Below, in pieces: positions 1 through 11,241 of a stretch of DNA of 64,000 nt (position 1 is the stretch's first letter; each line of letters opens with the position of its first letter). The position numbers and the translations under genes are program-made. The notes beneath the pieces are model-generated. The model worked only from the letters and a program-made list of their open reading frames with translations, did not search any database and was not told the origin of the DNA. Origin of the DNA: Acephala macrosclerotiorum (lineage: Eukaryota > Ascomycota > Leotiomycetes > Helotiales > Mollisiaceae); contig MU119278.1 in NCBI GenBank assembly GCA_014904845.1, positions 6,780 through 70,779 of the forward strand, in the 5' to 3' direction.

Positions 1-38
1 ATAAATATAAAAAATTATAAAAAATTCAATAAATTAAT

Positions 39-87
<49 letters not shown>

Positions 88-3010
88 TATAAAGAATTAA
101 AAAGAATATTTATTGAAAAAAAAAAATAAAAAAAAAAAAATTTTTATATTGTATTTCGAATTTTGTAATTATTTGATTTATAAGATTAAAAAAGAAAAAA
201 TTATTTTAATTTCGACGTTTATAATTCTCGATGAATTTCGAAAATAGTACTAATTTATTAGTGTTATTTTTAAAGTTTAATTATATGATTTTTGCATTAA
301 AATATTAATAAATTTTACGTATTAATAAATTACGATAAAAAAAAAAAATAATAACATTTTTTAAATAGTTGAATTAGATTAGTTTTTGTTACAAAGAAAG
401 AATTACCAGTGTAAATATAATATTAGTTTAGTAATCACGTGCGGTACTAGGCCAGATCGGGACTAGCGTCGCTTGCGCTAAAGTTGAAATTATATTTTTC
501 AATTTTTGCGCGTTTACTAGATTTAGAACTTACAATCAATTAACGAATTATTTAGTTTATTTATTTATTTCGTTTTTAATTTATTACTAGTAATAAATAT
601 TCCTAGTAATACTAATAATTATCGTTTTAATTTTATTTTTCAAATTTAAAAAAATTAATTTTTATTTGAAAAATATTATTTAAATATATATATAATTAAT
701 AATTTTATTAATACGTATTATTTTCATTAAATTTTCGAAAGAAATAACGATTAAATTTTTATTAAACGTCGTTTTTAAAATAATTAAATTCTTTTACAAA
801 GTTTTAAAAATAAAAATATATTAATATAAAACGTATAACGTTTATTATAAAAATAAATTTTCAATAAAATTTTCAATTTTCAATTTTTATTTATTTATTA
901 CAAAAAGTAATTATATTTTATTCGAAATAATCAATATATAAATTAATAATACGTTTATTTTAAAAAATTAAATTTTTATAAAATTAAAAAATTTTAAATT
1001 GCAAAAAATTAAATTATTAATTAAATTTATCGAGTTTTTTACGTCGAATATTTTTTTATTATTTAATAAATATAAATTAATAATAAATAAAACTAAAAAT
1101 AAAATTATATTTTTATAAAAAAAAAAAAAAAAAACGTTTAAATTTAATTAATTTAAAATTAAAATTTTATAAATAAACGTATTTCGAGTAATATATTTAA
1201 AAAATATATATTAATTTTATTTATTAATTGAAAACTATATACAATATATTAATAATAATTCAATATTAAAATTTCGAAAAAAAAATAAATTATAACGTTA
1301 AATAAATAATTATAATAATAAATAAATAATTTTAATCGTAAATTTTAATTTTTTTATTTGAATTTACATTTAATAAAATTTTTCGTTTTTATAAACAATT
1401 TTTTTATTATAAATAAAAATTTTAATTCGTAGATCGAATATATTGTCGTTTTTAATAATAAATAATTCGAATTACGAAATAATTTGATTTATTAAAATTC
1501 AATAAAATGTAAAAAAATTATTTATATCGTTTTAATTTTTGAATTATATATAATAATAATAAAAATTAATATAAAAATTTCAATTTTTATTATTTTTAAT
1601 TTTATTATAAAATAATTAAAATTAAATTCAATTTTTGTAATTATTTATATCGAATTTTTTTTTTTTACGAATATATAATCAAATTCAATACTATTAAAAA
1701 AAAGCGTTTTATAATTAATATTATAATTATTAAATAATTGTACGAACGTAGAAATTTTTTAAAAATTCAATAAATTATTAAAAATAATAATTTAATTAAT
1801 ATTATAATCAAATTCAATATTAATAAATTATTTAAATCGTTTATTAATACTAATTATTTCAATATTAAAATACAAAAATAAATTTAACGTTTTAAAGTCT
1901 AAAAATCAATCGACGAAAATAAAAATAATAAAAAAAATAATCATTAAAAAAAATAATACTAAAAAAAAAATATGTAATTATTGTTTTAATATTTTAATAT
2001 TTTTTAATATTTTCGATGTTTTCAAAAATAAAACTTTCGATTAATTCAAAAGTTATAAATATCGAATTTGAAAAAAAAAATTTAAATTTAATTTAATTAA
2101 TCAAATATTATAATACGTAATAACGATTAATTTACGATCAAATTTCTTTCTATTGTTCGATAGTAAAATAATACGTTCGCAATTGTAATAATATTTTTTT
2201 TGACTTTGATTTACGAGTTGAAAAAAGTATTTTTTTTCAAAAAAAAAATTACTAATATCGATTTAATCAAGTGATCGTTTAAATAATCGATTAAATAATT
2301 CGAATTATAATTTTTATTGTTTTTAGTAATAATTATTTTAGTATTTACTTTTTAATTTTACGTTTACTTTGTTTAATTATATAAATAAATAAATACTTTT
2401 TCTAGAAAAAAACAAATAAAATTGAATTATTAATATTAGATTAAGATTTTAATATTTTGTAATTTGTTTTTAAACGTATTAATAATATATATTATATAAT
2501 AATTATATATTTAAATTTTTAATATTTAATTAATAAATAAATTCTATTTATAAATATATTAAAAATTTTATTTATATTTAATTAATTATAAAATTTCTAT
2601 AATTTAATATTTTAATATACGTTTAATATATTTATTTAAAAATTTTATAATAAATTAATAATATTTAATAAAAAAAAATTTAATAAAATAATACGATATT
2701 AATTAAATTATATATAATAAATATTAAATTTAAAATTTAAAATTTTTAATAATATTATATAAAAAAAAAAATTTATATAATTAATTTTTTAATAATTTTA
2801 AAAATTATTATTTTAATTTAATATTATTTATATTTATATTTATATAAAAAAAAGATTATATATATATATTTTAAATTAAAACTTTTTATATTAATATATT
2901 AAAAAAAATTAAAAATTTATTATTATTATATAAAAAAAAATTTTAATATAAAATTTTAATTTATTTTAAATTCGAGCGAATTAAATTTATCGACTTTAAA
3001 TCAAAATAAA
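1..3010. repeat. AT-rich, RIP-like degraded repeat block
   Basis: About 3 kb of almost pure A/T with long A and T runs, including a poly-A tract at about 46-84, and no credible open frame. Most remaining C bases sit in CpG, for example nearly all of them at 1021-1500, while CpA, CpT and CpC are rare. That fits heavy C-to-T change on both strands that spared CpG. A short GC-normal island at about 437-485 interrupts it. The original element cannot be read, but it was probably a transposon. The edge at about 3010 is sharp. RIP is inferred from base composition only. Confidence 0.75.
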
Positions 3011-3014
3011 TCGA

Positions 3015-3370
3015 ATTATATTAATATAACCCGGACTGCTTTAGTTTAAAAAGTAAATTAAATACATACGCCATCTTGTATTATATAGAGATATTATACC
3101 TTGGATATAAGTACTGCGAAGTATAGTCTTCCAAACCGATACACTCGCAATTGTAGTACTCCGAATACCAAAATACAGCTGGGGTCCAGAAAGTATCCCT
3201 TCCACACCCCATCTTGTGAGAAGAATCTGCCTTGAGAGTGAATGAATATTTCTGGGCGGGTAAGGGGGGCTGTTTAGGTTCTCTGGGAGCCGACTTAGTC
3301 CCCCTGAATACAGTCGTGTAGAGTTGACAACTTTCGCATAGCAGAGCCGAATAGTAAGCAGACTATGTCC
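3015..3370. repeat. Diverged direct repeat, left copy (flanks HET gene 1)
   Basis: This stretch is recognisably repeated at 7010-7330 in the same orientation. Shared anchors are CGGACTGCTTTAGTTT (3032) against CGGACTACTTTGGTTT (7027), GAGAAGAATCTGCCTTGAGA against GAGAAGAATCTATCTTGAGA, and a long match ending around TAGTCGTGTA-AGTTGACAACTTT. Most differences are G/A or C/T transitions, as expected for RIP or old deaminated repeats. The two copies are about 4.0 kb apart and bracket the first HET-domain gene. I recognise no LTR or transposase. Confidence 0.6.
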
Positions 3371-3407
3371 ATAGACGGAAATGGACTTTGGTTGGCTAAC
3401 TTTGTCG

Positions 3408-3472
3408 TCTGAGGTTATGTTGCTAATTTCAGATGATAATTCTTCTATCCCGCATCTAACGCGGTTGGTCAC
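3408..3472 (-). pseudogene. Gene fragment homologous to 7400-7465, inverted
   Basis: Read on the minus strand from 3472 this gives MTNRVRCGIEELSSEISNI. The plus strand at 7400 gives MLTNRVGSEMEEISSEITKI. The two are clearly copies of one coding sequence but lie in opposite orientation, although the neighbouring repeats (3015-3370 and 7010-7330) are direct. The frame continues to about 3041 here without resembling the other copy. The function of the source gene is not recognised. Confidence 0.4.
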
Positions 3473-3475
3473 TAT

Positions 3476-4427
3476 CGCCGCTCTGCCGCCCTCGAGTCAG
3501 GTTACTTAGTAACGTTTCTGCTCCCATTTTAGTGATCAATCATGAGCAGTCGCTACTCTAACCTGAGCGGAGCCCTGGGTAAGCCAATGAGTTTGCTAGA
3601 TTTTGCCCAGATACCTTCTTCCGGGCCCTCGCAAATCGCTGTAGTTTGAATGTTATTTATATAGTGGAATGATGCAGATCCTGCTGCCTGTAACATAGCC
3701 ACCTTTCCGAGCCTATTATGTTGTGAGACGATATCCATTCTCCCTCCCTTGTCACGCTTATCTAAATCTTTGCAGTGCCGATTTTGGTTCCCCCGCTACC
3801 CCACCCGCACGTAACACTGTTGGTTTTTAGCTACTCCCCTCGATAGCCTTAATGACATGTGTATATGTTCAGTGGTTGCATATTCACTGATGCCCAACTC
3901 CATCAATCGGTTGTGATATTGAGACGTCGAGATGAAAAGTGGACAATAAATCAGATCACTTTTCTCGGGTACGATTAAAATGGCGACACTTCGCATAACT
4001 GCACAATTGCCCATATAAATTTCTAAGTGCCGCTTTACACTCCTTTTTCAAATAACTTAGTGATATCCGACCGTAGCGCACTATAATAGAATACAACGCA
4101 TTTAATATTCACACGATTATTATTTTAAAAATTAAGATAGATTTATATTCTCAGGACTTTTTAGAATCAATTACATTTTGAATATTAAGTGTAGACTTGA
4201 AAATACTATTCTAAATAAAAGTAAAGCGTGCGGAGGGGTAGATTACGCTTATTAAAGTGGCATAAGTCCGTGCGGAGCAAGGGGAGTTATGTATTTTTTT
4301 GGTGAGAAAAAGTTATGCGAAGTGTTAATCGTACCCGTTTTCTCTACTATTCAACAATCAAATCCAGGCAATCATTTGAACTTGCTATTCAACATATCGT
4401 GCAAGACCCCGCGGAATTTTGGTGAGA
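3476..4427. other. Intergenic, possible decayed minus-strand coding pieces; upstream region of HET gene 1
   Basis: Two short minus-strand open stretches (3738 to 3553, and 4014 to 3796) have protein-like composition, but they have stops between them and no recognisable domain. They may be relics of one gene. About 4080-4200 is locally AT-rich. The last 200 bp presumably hold the promoter and leader of the HET gene; no clear TATA or CCAAT element stands out. Confidence 0.25.
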
Positions 4428-6649
4428 ATGGGCCTCAATGATGGCTTTGTTTATCCCGCCCTCGAATCCGACACGCACACCCGGCTCATATTGCTAGCTC
4501 CGGGCAAAGCTGATGATCCTATCCATTGCTTTTATCTCACTATCGATCTGGACGCGGACTGGGACCTGCAAGGAGCAACAGCTCAACCATGTCCATCCCC
4601 GAGACACAAGCAACAATCATATATGGAGGTGGAAGATAGTGATGGTCAGTTGGTCCAAGGCTTCACGTTGCCTGCATTTCGACTTGGTTCGGAGAGCAGT
4701 GGCGGCCTTCATCCATTCCAAAAATACACGGCGCTTTCATATGTTTGGGGCGATCAGAGCAGCCCTCACAAGATCTTCCTCAACTCGGCGCCATTCTATA
4801 TGGGACGTAGCTTGCACACGGCCCTCAAGCGACTGCGAAATACAATCACTATTCTGACCTTGTCCCAGTCTGCCCCACAGCATGACAAGGACAACGAAGG
4901 AATGGAAGCAGTAGAACATCAGTTGCTCCCGGAAGGCCGTCTGCTGTGGATCGATGCAATGTGTATCAACCAGGTCGACTTAGCCGAACGTGAGACCCAA
5001 GTGAAGCTCATGTCCCGGATCTACAGACAGGCAGACTTTGTACATGCGGATCTCGGGTATGTAGGCGACGAAGGGGGGATGCAACTCCTCCGTCTACTCC
5101 AATCCATCAACAGCGCAGGCATTACGTGTGATTCTTATCGGCCTTCTCTGTCTCCCTCCCACGCGGAAGGGCGGTCCAGAGGCTCTCACACAGATCCAAG
5201 TATGCAGTCTGTTGTTGAATCGTTATGGGACAACTACCAGTCCAAGGGAAAAGGCACTTTGCCCACACCCGGCCTACCTGATCCCTCAGCCCAACCCCTT
5301 GAAGCTCATGGAATTCCTTCTGAAGATGATGCCCTCTGGACCTGGTGGCGACTATTTCTAGGCTCACCATATTTGCGCCGATTATGGGTTGTTCAGGAAT
5401 TTGCCCTTGCCAAAAGAATCACCTTGTGGTTTGGTACCGTCGGTGTTGATCCAAACATGGCTGCTGATTGCCTAGGTTATCTGTGGAAGTACAGTTCCAA
5501 TAGAGGGTACTACGTATCAGCAGATTCATCTGAAACTGTTGCAAGCAACACTTCAATCGCAGGTTTCTCTGCACTTGGCGATCTGGTATCACAAAGAAAG
5601 CAGATCCACAATTTAGAGCATCGCGGAACGGAACATTGTTTGCTTGACAAGTTGAGCCTTGTTCGGGCAACACTTGCCACCGATATGCGTGATAAAATCT
5701 ACGGAATGCTAGGCCTTGCATCGGATGGACTGAACTTCCTCCCTCTTGTCAGCTATTCCAAGACTGTCGAGGCTGTCTATGAGGATTTTGCCCGTGAATT
5801 TGTCGATAGAGGTCAGGGCATGGAACTGCTCTATCAAGTCGACAGCAGAGTGTCTAACACGCTTCGAATTCCGACTTGGGTTCCGGTAAGCCAGTTATTG
5901 ACGCAGCTACTAAAACTTACTACGCTAATACACCTACCTAGGATTGGTCACGAAGCGTCGATGAAAGCTCGATCTATCGTAAACATAATCAGGGGAGGAT
6001 ATACGCTGCTTGCAAGACAATGCCGCAAAGTATTGAAATTTCCAAAGCTGGTTCAAAACTACGAGTCGATGGTGCACTATTCGACACTATTAGGCAGTTG
6101 AGTAATTCGTTACACCACGAATTTACGAAAGTCATGCAAAAGGATTTTCACAAATTTATCTGGGAGGGCGGAAATCTCTCAACAAAGCTGAAGCGGTATC
6201 CAACAAGGGAAGACGCTCCAGATGTTGTGCTTTGGACTCTCTTATGTGACGGTAAAGGGTGGAGGTCTCCTACTGAGATACAACGTCTTCAGCAGAGCCT
6301 GTGGGCGGTGATCGGTTCCATGATCGCCCTAGTAACTGGAGAAGCATCCAAAAATCCCGCGTGGCCATTACAAACACGCGATATCATGCAGGAGGGTCTG
6401 CCAAATGCATTAGGGCGGAGATGGTGCATTACAAAAAATGGGTATTTTGGTCTAGTACCAGGAGGGACCAAGATAGGCGACCGTGTTGCTATATTTTATG
6501 GTGGTGTTATACCGTTCATTGTTCGACCTCAATCAGCAGCAAAGGATACCGATTTTGCGTTAGTTGGCCATGGCTATTTTCACGGCCTTATGGACGGGGA
6601 AGCTTTCGGTCTCAAGACTTTCAAGCCTCAAAATATTGTCCTAGTCTAG
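4428..6649 (+). CDS. HET-domain (heterokaryon incompatibility) protein 1
   Basis: Exons 4428-5885 and 5942-6649 give 721 residues. The intron has donor GTAAGC, a CTAAT branch and acceptor CTAG; without splicing the frame loses the conserved continuation, while the join gives ...TWVP/DWSRSVDESS.... The HET domain is shown by YTALSYVWG at about residue 100, LWIDAMCINQ, and LWVVQEFALA further on. The C-terminal half ends with the usual HET-protein tail (GHGYFHGLMDGEAFG). HET proteins are thought to trigger non-self recognition and cell death after hyphal fusion; partners cannot be read from sequence. The start is the first ATG of the frame. An unusual acidic/Ser-Pro-rich insert follows the second HET motif. 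It lies between diverged direct repeats. Confidence 0.85.
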
Positions 6650-7009
6650 TGAGGTTCAGACATCGTAAAGAAATCAGTCTATCCTGAATAAAAACCATTG
6701 GAAATGAAACAACCTTGAGCCGTGTGTCATCGCTTGAACAACGTAAAACCATTAGAAATCTCTTACTTACTCTCCAGGGAAGGGAAAATGTTGTCTGGTT
6801 TACAAATGCTGAGGTGGGGCAAGCAACTAGGCAAAGAATACTCATTATTCTAACCGAAATTCTAAAATGTTTAGATTCAGCAAGATCGGGAGGTTTGTAG
6901 CTATTTTCAGTCAGCTATAATATAATTCAGTCTTAAAAATACATCATCATATCTCTAGAGCTAGCTAAAGAAAAAACATGTCTATATCAACTGACCTATT
7001 GAAATCCAA
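6650..7009. other. Intergenic downstream of HET gene 1
   Basis: About 360 bp including the 3' end of the HET transcript. It has moderate AT content and one short open stretch (6715-6900) that does not resemble a protein domain. Nothing else is supportable. Confidence 0.3.
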
Positions 7010-7330
7010 ATTATAGTAATATAGTTCGGACTACTTTGGTTTGAAGTTCACGAATTTACCCTAGTAGAACTTAGAGCAAGACTATCAAATGTGACCTGAG
7101 TCAGGGCATATAGATAGCCGACGTATCTCTTTCTCTAGACCTCTATTTAAGAGTGAGCCGTGACCACGATATGTTGCGAGAAGAATCTATCTTGAGATTA
7201 AACGATGTATTCTTGGGGGGATCCTGTTTGGGTTCCCTAGGATCCGACTTCGACCCCCCAAACATAGTCGTGTAAAGTTGACAACTTTTGCACGGCAGAA
7301 CCAAATGGTAAGTAGATTATGACTGGTCAC
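7010..7330. repeat. Diverged direct repeat, right copy
   Basis: Partner of 3015-3370, in the same orientation, differing mostly by transitions. It starts near CGGACTACTTTGGTTT (7027) and ends near AAGTAGATTATGACTGG (about 7327). Together the two copies bracket HET gene 1. Confidence 0.6.
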
Positions 7331-7399
7331 TAGAAGGGAGAGTAGGAACGTGGCTGAGCAACCTGAGCAGAGGGTGAGGCGAGGGTGAGTAGAGCAGCA

Positions 7400-7617
7400 A
7401 TGTTAACTAACCGTGTTGGAAGTGAAATGGAAGAAATATCGTCTGAGATTACCAAAATTAGCTGGGCCGAGCATATTGCTGGGTTTCTGTAAACAAAAGG
7501 TTTCAATTTATTTGGGTTAGTAGTTTGACGTATCAGCGAAGTTTTGGATTTGAAAGTTGCAGACGGTTTCCAGTCCTGCAAGGCATATGATAGCTTGGGG
7601 GATAGTGTCTATTCTTA
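7400..7617 (+). pseudogene. RIP-type nonsense-mutated gene fragment
   Basis: One plus-strand frame from ATG 7400 reads as a plausible protein over about 70 codons (MLTNRVGSEMEEISSEITKI, then AGFL, FNLFGLVV, EVLDLKVADGFQSCKAYDSLG). It is broken by TAA, TGA and a final TAG where CAA, CGA and CAG codons would restore the pattern, i.e. C-to-T changes. A second, inverted copy of the first 22 codons lies at 3472-3408. The family is not recognised. The piece lies between the two HET genes and may be the start of a third gene of this accessory region. Confidence 0.4.
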
Positions 7618-8445
7618 GAGTTGGTTAAACATACTGTTAAGTGGACAATCTTCACACCCAAGCATCAGAGGGACGGCCGGGCTTTGCCCTACCCATGAAT
7701 TAAATAGTCCATTGATTGCTCGGTATTTCACCTTAACATGAGAGCTCTACTCCACGAAAGGCACATTGTCTTAATTTGCAAGCAAATGGAGACAGACAGC
7801 AAATGAGCTGCGTGTGGTAGAGCCTCGTTTGACCTAAATTCAGAAGAGCATCGAGAGGCGTGTCGTACCAAAGGTCAAGTGGCCTGACCAACACGAATAG
7901 CATCGAGTCATCATTCGTTGGAAGCGACTTCAGCATGCCGCAACTCATGCATGGCCATCCGCATGGAGCTCCAATAGAACCTCAAATAAAGCCTCAATGC
8001 TTGAGAAGCTTATCTCAGTCAAGCATTGGACAACGTGGATAACAAGCTTCAGCTGAAGGTGAATGGAAGTTTTGGTGTGTGTGCCTCAAGCTGCGCCACC
8101 AACATAATATTGCTTCTTTGGGGAGGGGAAGGGGGGATTGATCCGGGGTTTGCGGGACGGCACGCCCGAATGGGGCCGCTGCTGCATGTATTGTTCTTGC
8201 TTCTTTTTGAGTTCCTGCACGTGCCATGCGATTTATTCCCAGGGAGTTCTATGTGGCTTCGAATGGGGTATGTAATTCGATCACCTCCTTTTTGGGCTGG
8301 CCCTTGATCCAGAATCTAAATGTTTCAGTAATGGTTGCGTGATCATGGTGTTCAGCCACATAGAAAGGGCATGTTATATGGACGCGGTGGTCCCTAATCA
8401 TGCAGCTCAAGAGTCAGGACCCACTCATATCGTACTGCAGCAAAG
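7618..8445. other. Intergenic between HET genes, with half of a 40-bp repeat pair
   Basis: No gene recognised. The stretch at 8184-8223 (GCATG-TATTG-TTCTTGC-TTCTTTTTGAG-TTCCTGCACGTG) matches 11473-11512 beyond the second HET gene at 34 of 40 positions, in the same orientation. Both copies are followed at some distance by CTTGATCCAGA. The rest holds the presumed promoter of HET gene 2. Confidence 0.4.
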
Positions 8446-11241
8446 ATGTTTACCAATTCTACAGTCAGCGCTTGCCGTTGCACAGAGACTGCTTGCCAAT
8501 GTACCGCGGAGAGTAATGTCACTGCATCGAACGAACCCAAGCTGAAGGGGTATAAGTACACCCCACTGAAAAGCCCGAATGCGTTGCGCCTTATCAAACT
8601 TCACCCTGCACGAGACATTCAAGAAGACATCGACTGCGAGATAATCGAAGTACCTGAAAACGCATACATCCGCGGCGAGACTTCACTAGACACTAGCCAA
8701 GACCAGACGCAAGATTCGAATAGAAGCAACAACGCTAATACAATGACGACTGTCGAAGACGATGGGACCAATGACAATGATTCGGAAACTAGCGACGTAG
8801 GCGATGGATACCTGTCATACGAGGCAGTGTCTTGGTACTGGGGAAGGGAACCTGATGACCAAGTACTGCGTGTGCATGACAAAGGACGGGTCAGGGCTTT
8901 TGAAATTTCCCGAAATTTGAAAACTGCTCTATGGGCTTTGCGCAAAAGTAATGTAGTTCGCTATCTTTGGATTGACGCTATCTGCATCAATCAAAAGGAT
9001 ACGCAAGAACGCAACGAACAAGTCCCTCGCATGGACAGCATCTACGGCATGGCAGATAGCGTTTGTATTTGGCTTGGCGATGCGGACGAAGACAGCAATT
9101 TGGCGATGCGTTTCATATCAAAAGTCTTGGAGCTTTGGGACTTTGATAAATTAATTGAAAATAAGGAAATGGCGAGGCATTGGGCTGCATTCATAACATT
9201 GATGAAAAGACCTTGGTTTTCGAGGCGCTGGGTCGTCCAGGAAATTGCTTTGTCCCCTCGTGGAGGGACGATCTACTGTGGCAAAGAACATGCTTCATGG
9301 CAGGACTTTGCAGACGCAGTGTCCTTGTTCGTGGAGGTCGAATCAGCAACGCATCGATTGTCAGAAGTGATGATACTAGACGACGAATTGGGAAACATTC
9401 CAGACTTTTTCGGGGATGTCTCCTCACTTGGAGCGGCTCTGCTTGTGGATGCAACGAGCAACCTCTTTCGGAAAGAAGGCTCCACCACAGGAAAACTCAA
9501 GACTATTGGAGAACGCAAACCTCTGTCTTCTTTGGAGTATCTGGTTTCTCGATTGCCCGTGTTTGAAGCCACGCAGCCTCGAGATACTATATATGCCCTT
9601 CTCGCGATTTCGAAGGATACTAGCCCTAAGAACATGAGTGATCTTGCGCGGTCCAAGACAGAGAATCATGCGATGGCAATAGCTCCGGCTCGGGGTAAAG
9701 GTTTCTTGATGCAGAGCTATAACGTCGATTACAAACTCCCAGTAATAGATGTTTACAAAGAATTCATAGAGTTCTCAATAAGGAAATCCCGTCCCGACAG
9801 AGCTTTGGACATACTTTGTCGGCCATGGGCACCAAGAGTTTTGAAAAGTCATGATGACCCAAACTTCTTGAGCCCCAGAAGCAAGAAAAATAGAGAAAAG
9901 CAGACAAGCAAAGATGACGAGGAGATCCCTCTCCCGACGTGGATTCCCGGCCTAAGTTCAGCTGCTTTCCAAATGGTTGAGCACCCTACTCTCGGGCTTC
10001 GAATGGAACGGCAAAACGCAGACCCTCTAGTCGGGCTTCCGGATCAGTCGGGGCATAGAAATTATAGTGCTGCGGGTGGCAAAGAGCTTGATCTCAAGAA
10101 ACTCGACTTTCGGAAGTGGAAGACCCTTCAAGAGCCGAAGGCCCATTATCCGCCGTACAGTATGTTCGTCTCAGGTTTCATCCTTGACACAGTAATGACT
10201 GTTGAGCACTTGGCTCAGAATGGCAACATTCCATACCAATGGTTATGGGCAGGAGGCTGGACAGACACAGATCAATATCCTGACGAGAGCTTCTGGCGCA
10301 CATTGGTAGCAGATCGAGGACACGGGGGTCGAAATCCTCCAACATACTTCCCGCGCGCGTGCAAGGAATCCATGAAATTCAAAGCTAAGACAATGTCAAG
10401 GACAGGAGGCAACTTGGATACTAAGAAGCTGATCAACGAGGGACGATGTACCATTGTTGCAGAATTCTTGCGAAGAATGCAAGAAGTAATCTGGAACAGA
10501 CAGCTCATGAGAACAACGAAACATCGCCTGGGATTGGTTCGCGATGACGTCAGCCCTGGATTCAAAGTCTGCATTCTTTATGGTTGTAGTGTGCCTGTCA
10601 TTCTGCAAGAGATACCGAAAAGTCCTTCTGATATCGAGAAGGAGCGAACAGAGGAATACGAGGCATGGAGAAGAAAATTGCCAGCAGTCGTAAGCAAAGT
10701 CCAGCGCATATACAGGGAGATTCGCGACCGCAAAAAGGAGATCCGGGAGAAACGTGCAAAATTTAAAGGCAAGGGACTAGAACAGTCAACGAAAGTTGAA
10801 GCGTCAGAAGCCAATGTGAATGTCTCGGACAGCGCTCTGCTTAATGACAAGGATATCATGGGTCCTAGCGACGATGCAAAGGAAGACGATACGAACACAA
10901 CAGCAGAACTATCGACCAAGGACGAAGCCTCAGAAGTTAATGTAGAAGTCTCAGACAATGCCTTGATTGACGATGAGGACATCGCAGGTTCTCGTGATGA
11001 TACAAAGGACGAAGATACGAACACAGCCAAGATCTCGAGGACAGAGGAGCATACTGAATGGAAAAAGGCTTTCGAGAAGAGCAAGGCCAGGGAGAACATC
11101 AAAATACCGCGATCATATTACCGCTTCCTCGGTGAATGTTACGTGCATGGTATGATGAATGGGGAGGCCATTGGGCTTCAAAATCAAGCCATCATTGACA
11201 AGGATTACACGCTGAAGGAAACAGTCTTTGAATTGAGATGA
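8446..11241 (+). CDS. HET-domain protein 2
   Basis: A single exon of 931 residues starting at ATG 8446. The HET domain spans roughly residues 125-275: YEAVSWYWG, LWIDAICINQKDTQERNEQV, ADSVCIWLGDADED, and RPWFSRRWVVQEIAL. A Cys/Thr-rich N-terminus and an acidic linker with many Asp/Asn precede it. The C-terminal third is charged (EKRAKF-type helices) and contains a 42-codon tandem duplication at 10786-10911 and 10912-11037. The end, YRFLGECYVHGMMNGEAIGL, is the normal HET-protein tail, so the gene looks full length. The role is inferred from the family (vegetative incompatibility). It has the same orientation as HET gene 1 but differs strongly from it, so this is not a recent tandem duplicate. 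Confidence 0.88.
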   Translation: MFTNSTVSACRCTETACQCTAESNVTASNEPKLKGYKYTPLKSPNALRLIKLHPARDIQEDIDCEIIEVPENAYIRGETSLDTSQDQTQDSNRSNNANTMTTVEDDGTNDNDSETSDVGDGYLSYEAVSWYWGREPDDQVLRVHDKGRVRAFEISRNLKTALWALRKSNVVRYLWIDAICINQKDTQERNEQVPRMDSIYGMADSVCIWLGDADEDSNLAMRFISKVLELWDFDKLIENKEMARHWAAFITLMKRPWFSRRWVVQEIALSPRGGTIYCGKEHASWQDFADAVSLFVEVESATHRLSEVMILDDELGNIPDFFGDVSSLGAALLVDATSNLFRKEGSTTGKLKTIGERKPLSSLEYLVSRLPVFEATQPRDTIYALLAISKDTSPKNMSDLARSKTENHAMAIAPARGKGFLMQSYNVDYKLPVIDVYKEFIEFSIRKSRPDRALDILCRPWAPRVLKSHDDPNFLSPRSKKNREKQTSKDDEEIPLPTWIPGLSSAAFQMVEHPTLGLRMERQNADPLVGLPDQSGHRNYSAAGGKELDLKKLDFRKWKTLQEPKAHYPPYSMFVSGFILDTVMTVEHLAQNGNIPYQWLWAGGWTDTDQYPDESFWRTLVADRGHGGRNPPTYFPRACKESMKFKAKTMSRTGGNLDTKKLINEGRCTIVAEFLRRMQEVIWNRQLMRTTKHRLGLVRDDVSPGFKVCILYGCSVPVILQEIPKSPSDIEKERTEEYEAWRRKLPAVVSKVQRIYREIRDRKKEIREKRAKFKGKGLEQSTKVEASEANVNVSDSALLNDKDIMGPSDDAKEDDTNTTAELSTKDEASEVNVEVSDNALIDDEDIAGSRDDTKDEDTNTAKISRTEEHTEWKKAFEKSKARENIKIPRSYYRFLGECYVHGMMNGEAIGLQNQAIIDKDYTLKETVFELR
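10786..11037 (+). repeat. 126-bp in-frame tandem duplication in HET gene 2
   Basis: Two 42-codon units begin STKVEASEANVNVSDSALL and STKDEASEVNVEVSDNALI and end ...DDTNTTAEL and ...EDTNTAKIS. The period is exactly 126 bp, so the frame is kept. The copies are diverged but alignable throughout, which points to an old duplication held as an acidic spacer. Confidence 0.85.

Noticed and set aside
437..485. GC-normal island in the AT-rich block as an LTR or gene remnant
   Set aside because: Too short, with only a 10-bp resemblance to the Fot1/pogo repeat (CAACTTTAGC in inverse sense); no structure could be shown.
4428..11241. The two HET genes as a recent tandem duplication
   Set aside because: Their proteins share only the HET motifs; N-termini, linkers and intron content differ completely.
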